This document shows positions 31,431 to 42,400 of a stretch of 47,946 nucleotides of DNA, in pieces (position 1 is the stretch's first letter; the number at the start of each line of letters is the position of its first letter). This stretch comes from Saprolegnia diclina VS20 (taxonomy: Eukaryota; Oomycota; Saprolegniomycetes; Saprolegniales; Saprolegniaceae). A program made the translations under genes and the position numbers. The DNA is taken from assembly GCF_000281045.1 (NCBI RefSeq), contig NW_008246103.1:307842-355787 (forward strand). Reading direction: 5' to 3'. Below the pieces are notes generated by a model. That model was not told the origin of the DNA and did no database searches. It saw only the letters and a program-made list of their open reading frames with translations.

Positions 31431-32175
31431 TTTTCTATATGAATAAAATGTCGTCTCCATCTTCCCTTCAGTTACAACCTCCTTTTAAACCGCACGCAAG
31501 CTGGGCTCAGAGTTTGCAAGGTTGCTCCCAAAACAAAATGTTTCGAGACATTACAGAATGTAGAGCAGCCTTGCTACGGGTGTCCTTCGCATGCCTGCTC
31601 TGTACACGACAGCGAGGTCTTTTGGCTGCTCTTTTGGTACGACGCCAAGGACCAAGCTCGGATCTTGCTGCCACGCAGCTGCGCGCTGTGATTGGTGCGA
31701 TCGGGCCAATCAGCGCGCGGGTCATGCCATCGCGCACTAAAAACACCACCCTTAATTGACATGGTCCCGCGTTTGCGACGTTGCCCAGAGGCAACCTGAC
31801 ATCTTTACGACAGAGCACTTAGGAGGGAGGTCAGCGCTTTCCATCGAGATACAAGACATATCTTTAACGTGGCGGTGTTCCTGCTCCCGACGGTACGTCA
31901 CGCCCATTACCGCTGTCATTATATTCTATTATTCCGGTACGAGACCTCGTCGCACGACCAGGCACAAAAAAGCCCGCAAGCAAAGTACTTAGGGCATGCA
32001 AGAACCAGCGTATTATTTGCTTCGCAGGTCTATGCATATCCTTCGTGAGCTTGCACCAAACGCAAACATGATTCGCTCGCGCCATAAGGACTCTTCGATG
32101 CGAGTTGCGTGTAGCTAGACTATACACACACCGGATAACGTCGTTGCCAGTTTGCATTTGCCCGACCCAAGCGCG
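31431..32175. other. Intergenic region between the EI24-like duplicates
   Basis: No gene supported. At 31687-31710 there is an inverted pair of CCAAT boxes, TGATTGG...CCAATCA, with a 10-base spacer. It is a likely factor-binding site, though about 470 bases before the second copy's start. The rest appears to be promoter and spacer. Confidence 0.5.
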
Positions 32176-32913
32176 ATGAGTCACTACGCGGTCGCGGGCA
32201 TCCTGTACTTTCTGACGCACCCGAGTCTCTGGCTCACGACCTTCTGCCCGCTGCTCATGACGATCGTCATTGCGCTCGCGTCCGTCATCACGCTCTTCAG
32301 CGCTGGCCTCTACCCGCAGGCGTACGGCCTCGAGAAGGCGGGTCTGGCCGCGGGCTGGGCATGGGTTCTCGCCATCTTTCTCGTCGTGCTCGAGATCTTC
32401 CTCGTCGTCCTCATCTACTCGCAAACGTGCACGCCGTGCTTCATGGACGCCATCTTTGAAAAGACGCTCAAGCTCCGTGGCTTTACTGAGCTTGTCGAGA
32501 ACAGCGAGGCGCACTCGGGCTGCGGCCGCGCCTGCCGCGCGTGCTGCAAGGTGAGCTGCCTCTCGCAGATCTTCATTTTGATTGTGACGTTTCCGCTCAA
32601 CTTTATCCCGATCATTGGCACGATCGCGTACGTCTACCTCAACGGCCGCTTCAAGGGCTGGGAGTACCATCTCTTGTACTTTGAAATGCGCGGCATGAAG
32701 TACGAAGACCAAAAGGCGGTTGTCGACGCGCGCAAGCTCGAGTACGCGTCGTTCGGCATGCAGTGCATGTACCTTGAGCTGATTCCGTTCTTTGGCTTTA
32801 TCTTTTTGTTTACGAACACGGTCGGCGCGGCGCTTTTTGCTGCCGACATTGAAGAGAGTCTGCAAGCGGAAGACCACGGCAATGTCCACGCCTCGGCCGC
32901 CAAGGTAGTTTAA
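32176..32913 (+). CDS. EI24-domain-like multispan membrane protein, copy 2 (245 aa)
   Basis: Intronless tandem duplicate of 30702-31430 in the same orientation. The first 20 residues are nearly identical. The first two membrane helices are clearly diverged (TLCPMIMTIIVGIVSVVVL in copy 1, TFCPLLMTIVIALASVITL here). The next ~165 residues, including the Cys patch SGCGRACRACCKVSC and the FPLNFIPIIGTI segment, differ at only about seven positions. The C-terminal tails differ. Function as for copy 1. The uneven divergence suggests gene conversion of the central part or diversifying change in TM1-2. Confidence 0.8.
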   Translation: MSHYAVAGILYFLTHPSLWLTTFCPLLMTIVIALASVITLFSAGLYPQAYGLEKAGLAAGWAWVLAIFLVVLEIFLVVLIYSQTCTPCFMDAIFEKTLKLRGFTELVENSEAHSGCGRACRACCKVSCLSQIFILIVTFPLNFIPIIGTIAYVYLNGRFKGWEYHLLYFEMRGMKYEDQKAVVDARKLEYASFGMQCMYLELIPFFGFIFLFTNTVGAALFAADIEESLQAEDHGNVHASAAKVV

Positions 32914-33967
32914 ACCGTAATCAAGACTGTCGATAGCTCGAAGCGTGGCCTTGGACATTAGGAGGGTTGGACTTGGTTAGTCCATGTCTGCACGACTACG
33001 AGTGCTTGGCCCTCCACGAGTGGAGCCCGCAGCTCGTACAATAGAGAGCTGAGAATCAAGAACGTCGAGTTTAGGACTTCCTATTGCGCTTTTGAACTGA
33101 GGCGGAACATCTTGCACCTTCCTGTCTGGGTATCAACTTACTAATAGAGCCAGCCACAACATCCCCGACCAACACCATGAGGGCCAAGCAGCAAGAGTGT
33201 CTTGCGCCACGTCAAACATACGCCAGGAGCTTACGCCACGTGACCGCATCGATTCTTTGTTTGAAATTTCTCCCAAGTTACTGTACTGCGGAACACTCAG
33301 TACTGTGAGGCAGCGGATTGGCCAATTGATGCGTGGGACCACTGTGCGGAGCGGGATGTGCAGTGGACCAATTGTTTTAGTTCTCTCGGAAGAAACGAAG
33401 CGGTCACCTCTGATGCGAGCTCTACGCAGGCACGACCGTGCGCTCTCGCATCAGCCTCCTTCGTATGGTTCCGTCGTCTGGACCATAACATTGAGGCCAT
33501 TGCGCTAGGATGCAAGTGTCGTACTCGCCGTCGGAGGCCAGCGCAACACACACGTCGGCAGAGAAGAGTCTCAATGCCTTGTCGCAAAGACGCGCATTGC
33601 ACCAAGGATACTCGTTGAATGAGGTCCTGCCGACCTACCTCAGATTACTAGTAGAACAAGAGCAGGACAGAAGAGCGGCGTTGCGCCGATGGAAACCTAA
33701 CCCGCTTCGTACGACGACACCATGGTGAACATCACCAGGTTCTTGTTTCTTCAACTACACGATGACCTACAGCCATCGAGCAAAATGCGTAGTGCAAAAG
33801 CTCTAGTGTCCACAGAATGGGGCAGCTGCAAAAGCAACAATCCAGTAAATGGAAGGCGATGAGAACCTCGTTTCGGCTACTCGGACTTCAATATATATAT
33901 TGTACTGCAACTGGTCTTCTCCACCGAAGCGACGCGCGCACGATTATTTTTCGTTTGGCTGCCTCCC
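32914..33967. other. Spacer before the polycystin gene, with one possible small gene
   Basis: Aside from the small frame at 33510-33728 nothing is supported. It contains a palindromic CCAAT element ATTGGCCAAT at 33317-33326 and a further CCAAT at about 33368. A TA-rich, TATA-like run at about 33889-33901 lies some 70 bases before the polycystin start. Confidence 0.5.
33510..33728 (+). CDS. Possible small protein (72 aa), unrecognised
   Basis: A complete ATG-to-TGA frame. The second half has regular amphipathic composition (NEVLPTYLRLLVEQEQDRRA) and a basic end, unlike the random frames around it. The 33317 CCAAT palindrome and another CCAAT lie upstream. A GTACG near the end could be a donor that changes the last few residues. 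I recognise no family. Confidence 0.4.
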   Translation: MQVSYSPSEASATHTSAEKSLNALSQRRALHQGYSLNEVLPTYLRLLVEQEQDRRAALRRWKPNPLRTTTPW

Positions 33968-36184
33968 ATGACTGTCGACTACTTTGAACCTGTGACCCCG
34001 CGCTCCGAGACGGACGTATCGACCTCCGCTGACGCGATCGCGTCGATTCCAGCCCACGCGATTGGCATTGCGCTAACCGCGCGCAAGCAGCTACGAGGTC
34101 ATTTTCTGACGCTGCCCGTGCCGCTGTTGCTCTTTGTCGCGTTTATCGCGATGGTACTGACCCACACGCCGATCCAACGGGTCTACATGGCCAACCACGG
34201 TGTCGCCACGACACTCAACCCCAAGGCGGTACGACAATATTATCCATGTTTCTAGTGCTAAGTATCAGTAGGACGTTGTGCAGTCCAAGACGGTGGTGAA
34301 TTTTATGAAAATCCGGTCGCTTGACGACATTCCGCGCTGGGTCAACAACTCGGTGCTCCCCGCGCTCTTTACAAACACGTCGCTGAACGGTACGCAGCCC
34401 TTTGCGATACCCTGACACGATAAATGACGCAATGTGTCGCATACAGGCTCGGTTTTGCCGCGCGAGCTTCGCGGCCGCGTGAGCTCGTACCATGCGCTCG
34501 TTGGTGCTGCGACCTTCTTGACATTCAACACCAACGCGACCGAGTGCCCGAGCGCGACCGACCTTGCCGCCAACTACGGACCGTGCTATGACTTTGATGT
34601 CGAAATCGACGTCGACACGCCGGGCCCGCTGAGCTGGCGCAACATGCGCTACATTCCGTGGAACTCGCTGTACATTGCGGCGGCGAACCCCGACCCGTAT
34701 GGTCGCTGGCAGCGCTGGCTCCGAGAGAGTGCGCAGAAAAACTATGGTCTCTCGATCACGACGCGCGAGTTTGTCGTCAAGATCACAACGTACAACGGCC
34801 AGCTCGACCTCTTTACGTACCAGCGCTTTCGCATTGAGGTCGACGAAGGCGGCGCTTGCAACCCGAGCTACAAGGTGCAGAGCATCCCGACCAACCCGTA
34901 CACCACGTCGCATCTCAACCTTGCACTCGACGTTCTCGTGTGGCTGCTCGTGCTGTACGTGCTCTTTCGCCGCGTCAAAGCGCTTCTGCGCCAAGTGCGA
35001 GGCCACGTACCGTGGTCGTGCAGCCTCGGCATCGCGCTCGTCGAGTGGTGCTCGATCGCTACCGTCGCGCTCTACTATGTCGCGTGGTTTCACATTTGCA
35101 CCAAATTCTTCAACTCGGGCCTCGAGACCCAGCTGCGGACGCTCAACTCGTTTTATGACGAGTTGTACTTGCTCCCCCTCGAGTCCAACCAAACACAGCA
35201 GCCTGGTCAAGACTACCAGCGCCACCGCATGGAGTCCAACACGCAGCCGGATTTAACGGCCCTCCTCGACTCGTTTGGCGGCGCGATCAACTTTGTGTAC
35301 GTCGTCTCGATTGTCGCCTGTCTCCAGCTTGCCATCCAGTACGTCCTTGCTCTGCTGTGTTGGCCGTCTAACGATCATATGACAATATGATAGTGTCTTG
35401 GCGGCGTTCCAGTTCCACCCGACGATGAACGTGTTGACCAACACGATCGTGACCAGCATCAAACGCCTTGGATCGTTCCTCTTTGTGTTTGGGCTCGTCG
35501 TCCTCTCGCTCGCAACGTCCGGATGCTTGCTCTTTGGCCCTCAACTCGAGGAATTTAGCAGCCTCGACAAGTCGCTGGTCACGTGCACCAACATGCTCTA
35601 TGGCGGCTTGAGCTACGAGCTCATCAAAGACGTCAACGACCTCGCCATTGTGTGGTTCTGGGCGAGCCAGTCGATTGTCTATATGGTGCTGGTCAACATC
35701 ATGCTGGCGGTCGTCATTACGTCACACCAAGAGATCGTCGCCATCAACTTTGCGTACGTCCCACCACACAAGGACAATATTGTTGTTGACGCAGAGACAA
35801 TGTAGCAAACGGTCGTTTGTGGACGAGTTCTTTCTCGTGCTGCGCGACGTTCTCAAGATCTACCTCTTGCGCCGCCCCGACCTCTTCCAGAAGCTCACCG
35901 ATCGCATGCCGTTCGAGCCGCACCGCAACGTGTGGACCGCCGATGACGTGGCAGCGACGCTTGTCATCTCCAACCTGCGCGCCACGCGGCTCATCCGCAA
36001 GCTCGAGCACTACGCCACCTCGGTCGACGTTGACGAGCCGTCGGTGGTGCGCTCAACAATGTTGGATGCGCGCAGTGCACCGTGTGGTCATTGCCACGAG
36101 ATGGAGACCAAGATGCAAGCCATGGACGCCAAGCTCGCCTTCTTGATCGAGCACCTCACAAAGAAGCCGTCGTATCTCGTCTAA
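33968..36184 (+). CDS. Polycystin-type (PKD/TRPP) cation channel (5 exons, 669 aa)
   Basis: Exons 33968-34228, 34272-34389, 34447-35338, 35394-35753 and 35806-36184; introns are 43-57 bases with GTACG donors, and phases close. Residues ~45-75 form TM1. A large extracellular loop of about 230 residues with Cys follows, as in polycystin channels. A cluster of membrane helices comes next, with LTNTIVTSIKRLGSFLFVF and the pore region LLFGPQLEEFSSLDKSLVT, then the last helix MVLVNIMLAVVITSHQE. This matches the PKD2 channel domain (F-G-x-x-x-x-x-F-S-x-x-x-x-S). The C terminus is cytoplasmic, with a short helical tail (METKMQAMDAKLAFLIEHL) that could be a small coiled coil. No EF hand is seen. Polycystins conduct Ca2+/Na+ in cilia or ER; a flagellar or zoospore role is an inference. 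Confidence 0.88.
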
Positions 36185-36746
36185 GTGTATTGGAATCGAA
36201 TGCATGTACCAAATGTGAGGTCGGTGCGGTCAATGGACAAAGCGACGTGGCACCAAGCATGTGTTGTTTAAGCTCCACTGAGTTTAAGAATAAATAAATA
36301 CAGTAGAGGTCAGCAGCTCAGCTAAGTAGAGGTACTCTTGACTAGGAACCACCGACGACGTGCCTGCTCACCGGCTCTGGTGCCGAGGAGCGCAGAGCTG
36401 TCTACGATCGTACACCAAGCACGATAGTATGGCCGAGTAAGTGCAGAGAATGCACGGTCGCACAACCTCAAATCGCCAGTGATATCACTTGAAGTTGCTC
36501 CGTTGTGGACTCGTTATACCTCTATAAATAAATAGTTATCATTTGGCCCGCCATTAACCTGTCACAATCGATTGCACGGGATTGCGACGGGCGCTTGTGT
36601 CAGACGCACGCCACGCAGTTTGCATTTTAACGCAAGCTGCTACACGCAGTTTGTATTTTGACGCAAGCTACTACACGCATCGGTACCTTACACGAATGGT
36701 CCACGGCACTTGGTGAAGGACGCTCTACACTATAGACAAGACGACA
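36185..36746. promoter_or_regulatory. Spacer and promoter of the ankyrin-kinase array
   Basis: Overlapping AATAAA-like signals (AATAAATAAATA) at about 36289-36300 end the polycystin transcript. A TATA-like TATAAATAAATAG lies near 36533. A 31-bp tandem repeat lies at 36612-36673. No gene frame is seen. Confidence 0.55.
36612..36673. repeat. 31-bp tandem repeat, two copies, in the array promoter
   Basis: CACGCAGTTTGCATTTTAAC (first 20 bases of the unit) at 36612 is repeated at 36643 with a few substitutions (GTATTTTGAC, CTACTA). It sits about 75-135 bases before the ATG at 36747, where promoter elements are expected. Confidence 0.85.
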
Positions 36747-39434
36747 ATGCCAAGTCGGAAGCTGCTGGAGGCTGCGGCGAGCGGCCAAACCAGTCTTGTT
36801 GCGGAGCAACTCGATAACGGCGCGGATCCCAACACTGTCGATCAGGTTCACACGCCGACCATCCATGTCGAGCTACATCCATGTCGAGCTACATACTAAT
36901 ACGCACCGAATAGTATGACAACCCGGTGCTCGCGATTGCGGCGATGCACGGTCACGTCGATGTCGTGTCGGCGCTGCTGGACGCCGGCGCGACCGCCGAT
37001 GCGTTGGATGCGGTACGACCGATATCGGTCCAGAAGAATGTCTGCATCACCACCACTACTATGTCGCGTAGATGGCTGCACCGCCGCTCTTTCGCGCCGC
37101 GCAACTAGGGCACAAGGACGTCGTGGCGCGTCTGGTTGCCGGCGGAGCCAATGTCAACTTTCAGCTGGCAGTAAACAGCTTGCATTCATTGTATCGTCAG
37201 CGTCACGATGGTCCGTAGAGCGGAACAACCGCCTTGACGGAAGCCGCTGCCGCTGGACGCAGTGAAACGGTGCAAGCGCTTTTAGCGGCCAATGCCAATG
37301 TCGCACTGCACGATCGGGTACGCGCACCGCGCACATCGATTCATACCACACAAAGCCACCGCCACATAGAATGGCACAACGTCTCTGATGGCGGCCGCTG
37401 CGAGCGGGAACGTGGACGTCGCGTCGCAGCTCTTGCGTGCCGGCATGAGCGCCCGCGACGCCAATATGGTGGGAAAGCCATACACACATCAGGAGATGAC
37501 TTTGGGTAGGAGGGTATCACGGCCATGCATTTTGCGGCCATGAGTGGCCGCGGCGCAATGATGCACGTGCTTGCGAGCGCGGGTGGCGACGTCAACGCCG
37601 CTTCATTGGTACACGTCCTAGCCATATCGGCATTTATCATCATATCGTCGCGCTAGGATGGGACGACCGTGCTACGGTGCGCAGCGACGGGCGGGCACGC
37701 TGCCGCCGTAGAGGCCCTCCTCACGTTGGGTGCCGACGCCAATGACGGCTCGGCTGTACGTACGAGGTTTCGGGTGACCAAGTGCCGTCACGTCGCGTAG
37801 ACGAACGTGCCGTCGCTTGTCGTGGCAGCCGGGGGTGGCCACCTGGAGGTTGTGGACCTGCTCCTACAAGCCGGCGCCGACATCAATGTGATCGAACGCC
37901 GGGTATGACATACCACAGCGTTGTTCGATAATGTCATGGAGTCTGTAGACGGGTATGACGGCGCTGTATATTGCAGCGTCCGGTGGCCACGAGGCCGTTG
38001 TGCGCCGACTGGTCTACGCGGGTGCGGCGCTGGACACGGCAGCCAACGTGCGTCAACGAAATAGAGTCATCCGAGGAATGCACGGACTTGCGTAGAATGG
38101 ACTGGTGCCGCTCACTGCGGCCATGGCCAACAACCGGTCGGCAATTGTCCACTTGCTTCAAGCGTTGCGTGTCGAGGTAGCACCTTCTACCTCCATGGAG
38201 GTCTCGACTGCAGTCGGTGTCCTGCTGTAGAAACGGACCTTGCTCCATGCAGCGCGCCAAGGCGACGGTGAAGGCGTCCTTGCGCTGCTAAACAAGGGCC
38301 TCAGCGCGCACGAGGTGGACGAGGTACGACGCGGTTCTGCGCTCTGCTTTGCACGGTTTACACCTTTACGACGCCTAGTATGAGAACACGCTCGTGCATC
38401 TCGCGGTCCTTGGCGGGCACCACGATCTGCTCACCGAGCTGCTTGCGCGACCGGGGATGCCAACCACGTATATCAACAAGGTTTGTAAGAATCTCTACGG
38501 AATCTTCGTCTGTCATGCTTGGCGGTGTAGTTTGGCGAATCGCCCATGATGCTCGCCATCAAGATGGCTGCCGACGACATGGTGCGCTTGCTGCATACAG
38601 CCCAAGCGACAACAGCTCCCCTTGTACGCCAGTCGTTCTTCTTGCAATCCCATGTGCTGAAAGGAAACGTAGGTGCCTCGTCGGTCGCCGCCGCCGATGG
38701 CACGGTTGGGCGCCGGTGGCTATGGCATTGTGTTCAAGGACACGCTGGACGGCGTCGAGGTGGCCGTCAAGATGCTCAAGAACCAAGGTCTCCGGGCCGA
38801 TGTTTTTCGCCGCGAAATCAACGTCATGAAAGCGTACGACCAAGTGGTTGGCGTCCGCACTCAGTCGCTGTGTAGCAATCCATCGCTGTACGTGGTGCGG
38901 CTTGTGGCGACGGCCGACGAGGACGCGGACCCGCAGCTTTTCCTCGAGTTTATGGATGGCGGCGACCTTGGGTCGCACCTTGACGCAGAGTGGAACCAAA
39001 CGCCTGTTGCCGTCGGGTACTCGCACCTCGAGGTCGCGTGGGTCGTTGCAAACGCGCTCAAGGACCTCCACGCACGAGGCATTGTGCACCGGGACATCAA
39101 GACCCAAAACATCCTTCTCTCGTCCAGCCATTACATCAAGGTCGCCGACCTCGGCATTGCCAAGCGCGTGGCGACGCACATGACGACGGGCATCGGCACT
39201 ACTGAGTGGATGGCCCCCAAAATGTTTACGTCGGGTCCAGAGACGTACGGTACCCCCGTCGACATTTATGCCTTTGGGATTCTCCTCGAAACGCTGTTTC
39301 CGGACGTCGTCGAGCAAGAGAATACCGCGTGGTACGCTGCGCTCGCCAAGTGCTGCAAGGCCACAGACCCAGCGGATCGTCCCACAGCAAGCGACCTTGT
39401 CGACGTGTTGCGCCCCGAGTTGCTCGCCAAGTAG
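36747..39434 (+). CDS. Ankyrin-repeat protein kinase, module 1 of the array (15 exons, 660 aa to the first in-frame stop)
   Basis: Exons 36747-36845, 36914-37012, 37072-37170, 37219-37317, 37370-37468, 37510-37608, 37657-37755, 37801-37902, 37949-38047, 38096-38176, 38231-38323, 38379-38480, 38531-38623, 38673-38833 and 38876-39434. Eight exons are exactly 99 bases, one 33-residue ankyrin repeat each, split by phase-0 introns. The kinase domain (residues ~430-655) has the Gly loop GAGGYG, VAVK lysine (~K454), HRDIKTQN and DLG in place of DFG, an ATE-like GTTEWMAP segment and DIYAFG. It should be active. One phase-2 intron splits the kinase after EINVMK. Inferred: a cytoplasmic receptor-like kinase scaffolded by ankyrins. 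The TAG at 39432 may instead be spliced out, joining it to 39435-44941. Confidence 0.85.
36861..36892. repeat. 16-bp tandem duplication inside the first intron of the array
   Basis: ATCCATGTCGAGCTAC occurs twice head to tail. It makes intron 1 (36846-36913) 68 bases long; without the second copy it would be 52, the usual size here. Confidence 0.9.
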
Positions 39435-42400
39435 TGTTCCAACTGCGGCGCCGCTCCGACACCCAAGTCTTTCCGTAGGCAATCCGAGCTCGTCTTGTCG
39501 CTGCGGACGTTCCGGGACGACCAGGTACGGTGCTGCCTTTGGGGACAGAACGGCAAGATGATTGTTCCGTAGTTGCGCGCCGCACCGGAAAGCAACACCT
39601 TGGTGCAGCCCCAAGTCGAGCCCGAGCCCCGAGTCGCGTTCAAGCCCCAGCCCGCCCCACGTGTTCTTCTGGTTGGAGCTCACACGCGATACAACGTGCG
39701 TCTTACCTTGTGGACCGTAGGACTTCCAGTCGCCGGACGAGAGTCTCAGTGTACGTCCACGATTCTTCATTTCTACTCGTGTCGTGATGCGAGGTCGTCT
39801 TGATAGCCCGAGCAGCACCTCCTTCGTGCCGCCTTCTTTGGTATCAAGGAGGTGGCTGCAGCGCTGTTTGACCAAGGTGTGCCGATCGAGTCGGCGAGTA
39901 GAGTACGCGTGACGCGACTGATGGATTGGTGCATGAGATGGCGTGCGTAGGTCGGCCAGACGACACTTTTGCTTGCCGTTGCCGGCCGCCAGCCCCAGAT
40001 GGTTGTGATGCTTCTGGCGCGCGGTGCCAATGCGAATGCGGCGGACGAGGTAGGCGCGCTCCGAGGAACCTTGGATGCGAACCATGCTAGATCGGGAGCG
40101 CCGTGCACCTGGCTGCCGATACGAACCAACTCGACGTCTTGAACGCGCTCATTAGCGCCGGTGCCGCTCTCGACGCGCTTGACACGGTACGCCGTTGCTG
40201 TCATCTGCACGACTCGCGTTGACAGGCGCGTATGTAGTATGGCTCGACGCCGCTGCATATGGCTGCAATGCATGGACACTTGCCTCTCGTGATCGCACTC
40301 GTGACGGCTGGTGCCGACATTAACCTCCGCGATGCGGTGCGCCAGCGCTTCGAATACGCAACCTTCTTACACAAATTTGCATGGTCTAGCGGGGGGCCAC
40401 AGCGTTGATGCGTGCTCTCTTCGGCAGCCACGTGCCGACAGCCAAACTGCTTCTCGATGCTGGCGCCAATGTCAACGACGATGCGGTACGTCCAAGTATG
40501 CCACATCGATCAGAGATGACCACAAGGTGTAGTGGGGTGAGAGTCCGCTCTTCCTGGCCTGTCGCTTGGGCCTCACATCGCTTGTGCCGCAACTTGTCGA
40601 CCTTGGCGCCGACGCGACGGCACTCTACCACGTACTCCATCTCCGTACTCGCTTGCCTCTTTGACGCGGTGAGTGTTTGTTAGGCGGGCCTGACACCGCT
40701 GCACATTGCGATTCAGGAAGGCCATGCCGAGATCGTATCGATGCTGCTCGCCTCACCGCGTGGTGTCGTCAACCAGCGCGACGCCGTACGACGCGTCTAT
40801 AGACGGCAACTCATGTCTGTGACATAGCGAGGCACGACGCTCCTGCATTTGGCCGTCGCCACCGGTCACGTCAACGTCGTTGACGTGTTTTTAAACGCGG
40901 GCTTTGACTTTGACGTGACCAATTACGTACAAAGCGTCTTCCGATGCGGCTCGTCACCGCTGCGTAGGATGGTGACACGCCGTGGGGCCTCGCCCAAAAC
41001 AGCCGCAACGCGGCACTCATCTCGCTGCTCGACGACGCTATCGAACACGTAGGAACCGACGACGCCTTGCTGCAACGACGCGCATGACAATTGTAGAAAG
41101 AGGCCCTTCTCGAGGCAGCCAAGCACGGTGCCGTGGATTGCGTACACATGCTGCTGGAGCGCCCGCTCAGCGCTAACGTCACGGACGAGGTACACGATGT
41201 CTCTTTGGCGTTTGGCACATCGTATCGTGCTTGACAGGTCGGGTGCTCGCTCGTGCATTGGGCGGTCATGACGCACAATGCGGCCCTCTTGGAGCTGCTA
41301 CTGAAGCAGCCGCATCTGGACGTCGATACGCACAACCATGTACGACACGAATGCGAGGTAGTACACGCTTACCGCATTGTCGTCGAGTAGGAAGGGAAAA
41401 CGCCACTCTCGTTGGCCATCCAGCGTGGTCACTCGGACATCGCCGACATGATCTTTCGTCACAAGCAACGTCCCGTCGACGAGGTATGTGCGTCAGCATC
41501 TATAGGACGTACACCTGCATGGACGTACTTAGATCACGCTGAACGACATCAAAGACGTTCACTCTCACCTTGGGGTCGGGGGCAACGGCAGCGTCTCCAA
41601 GGGCTCGTACCGCGGGCGATTCGTTGCTGTCAAGTGCCCCAACAACGCTGCGCATGTCCGGTCGTTCCGAACTGAAATCAACGCGATGCTCTCGTCTCTC
41701 TACCTCTTGTTGCATGTTCCGATCTCTAACAGTCGTCGTAGGTGTGCGTCACCGTACTTGGTGGAGCTTTTGGCGATCGCCGATCGCCATTCGGAGTCAC
41801 CGGCGCTCGTTCTCGAATTCATGGACGGGGGCAGTCTGCGCACGTACCTCGATAAGAAGCTGGCTGGTGCGCCAACGTCCCTCAACATGACCAAGCTCGA
41901 GGTCGCGTGGGTCGTTGCCAACGCGCTGCAGAGCTTGCACTCGATGGGCTTTGCCCACGGCGACATCAAGAGCCTCAACGTGCTCGTCGGTAGCATGGGC
42001 TACATCAAGGTCGGCGATTTGGGCGCGGCTCGCGAGCGCGCAACAATTTTGACAGCCGTGCCCGGCACACTCTACTGGACCGCGCCTGAGGCACTCCGCA
42101 CTGGTAGCTCGGGGCGCTACGGGATCGAAGCCGACGTCTATGCTTTTGGTGTGCTCCTCACGGAGCTTGACACGCTCCAATTGCCGTACTACGACCAGCC
42201 TTCCATGACTTCCATGCCTCGCGCTGCATTTGTAAACAGCGTGCTCGACGGCTCCCTCCGCCCGACGCTCCGTGACAACTGTGAGCCATGGTACCGAGCG
42301 TTGACAGAGCAGTGCCTTTTGGCGGATCCCGATGCACGTCCGACGGTCACCGAGATCCTTGGGACATTGCAGACGCACGTCTCCGCGGCGGTGGCAAGCA

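Noticed and set aside
35339-35393. A 37-base intron starting GTGTTGG in the channel gene.
   Set aside because: The 55-base intron from GTACGTCC also closes phase and fits the donor consensus and size of neighbouring introns better.
38559-40085. A 508-codon minus-strand frame opposite the kinase.
   Set aside because: It overlaps the well-supported kinase exons and has no recognisable domain.
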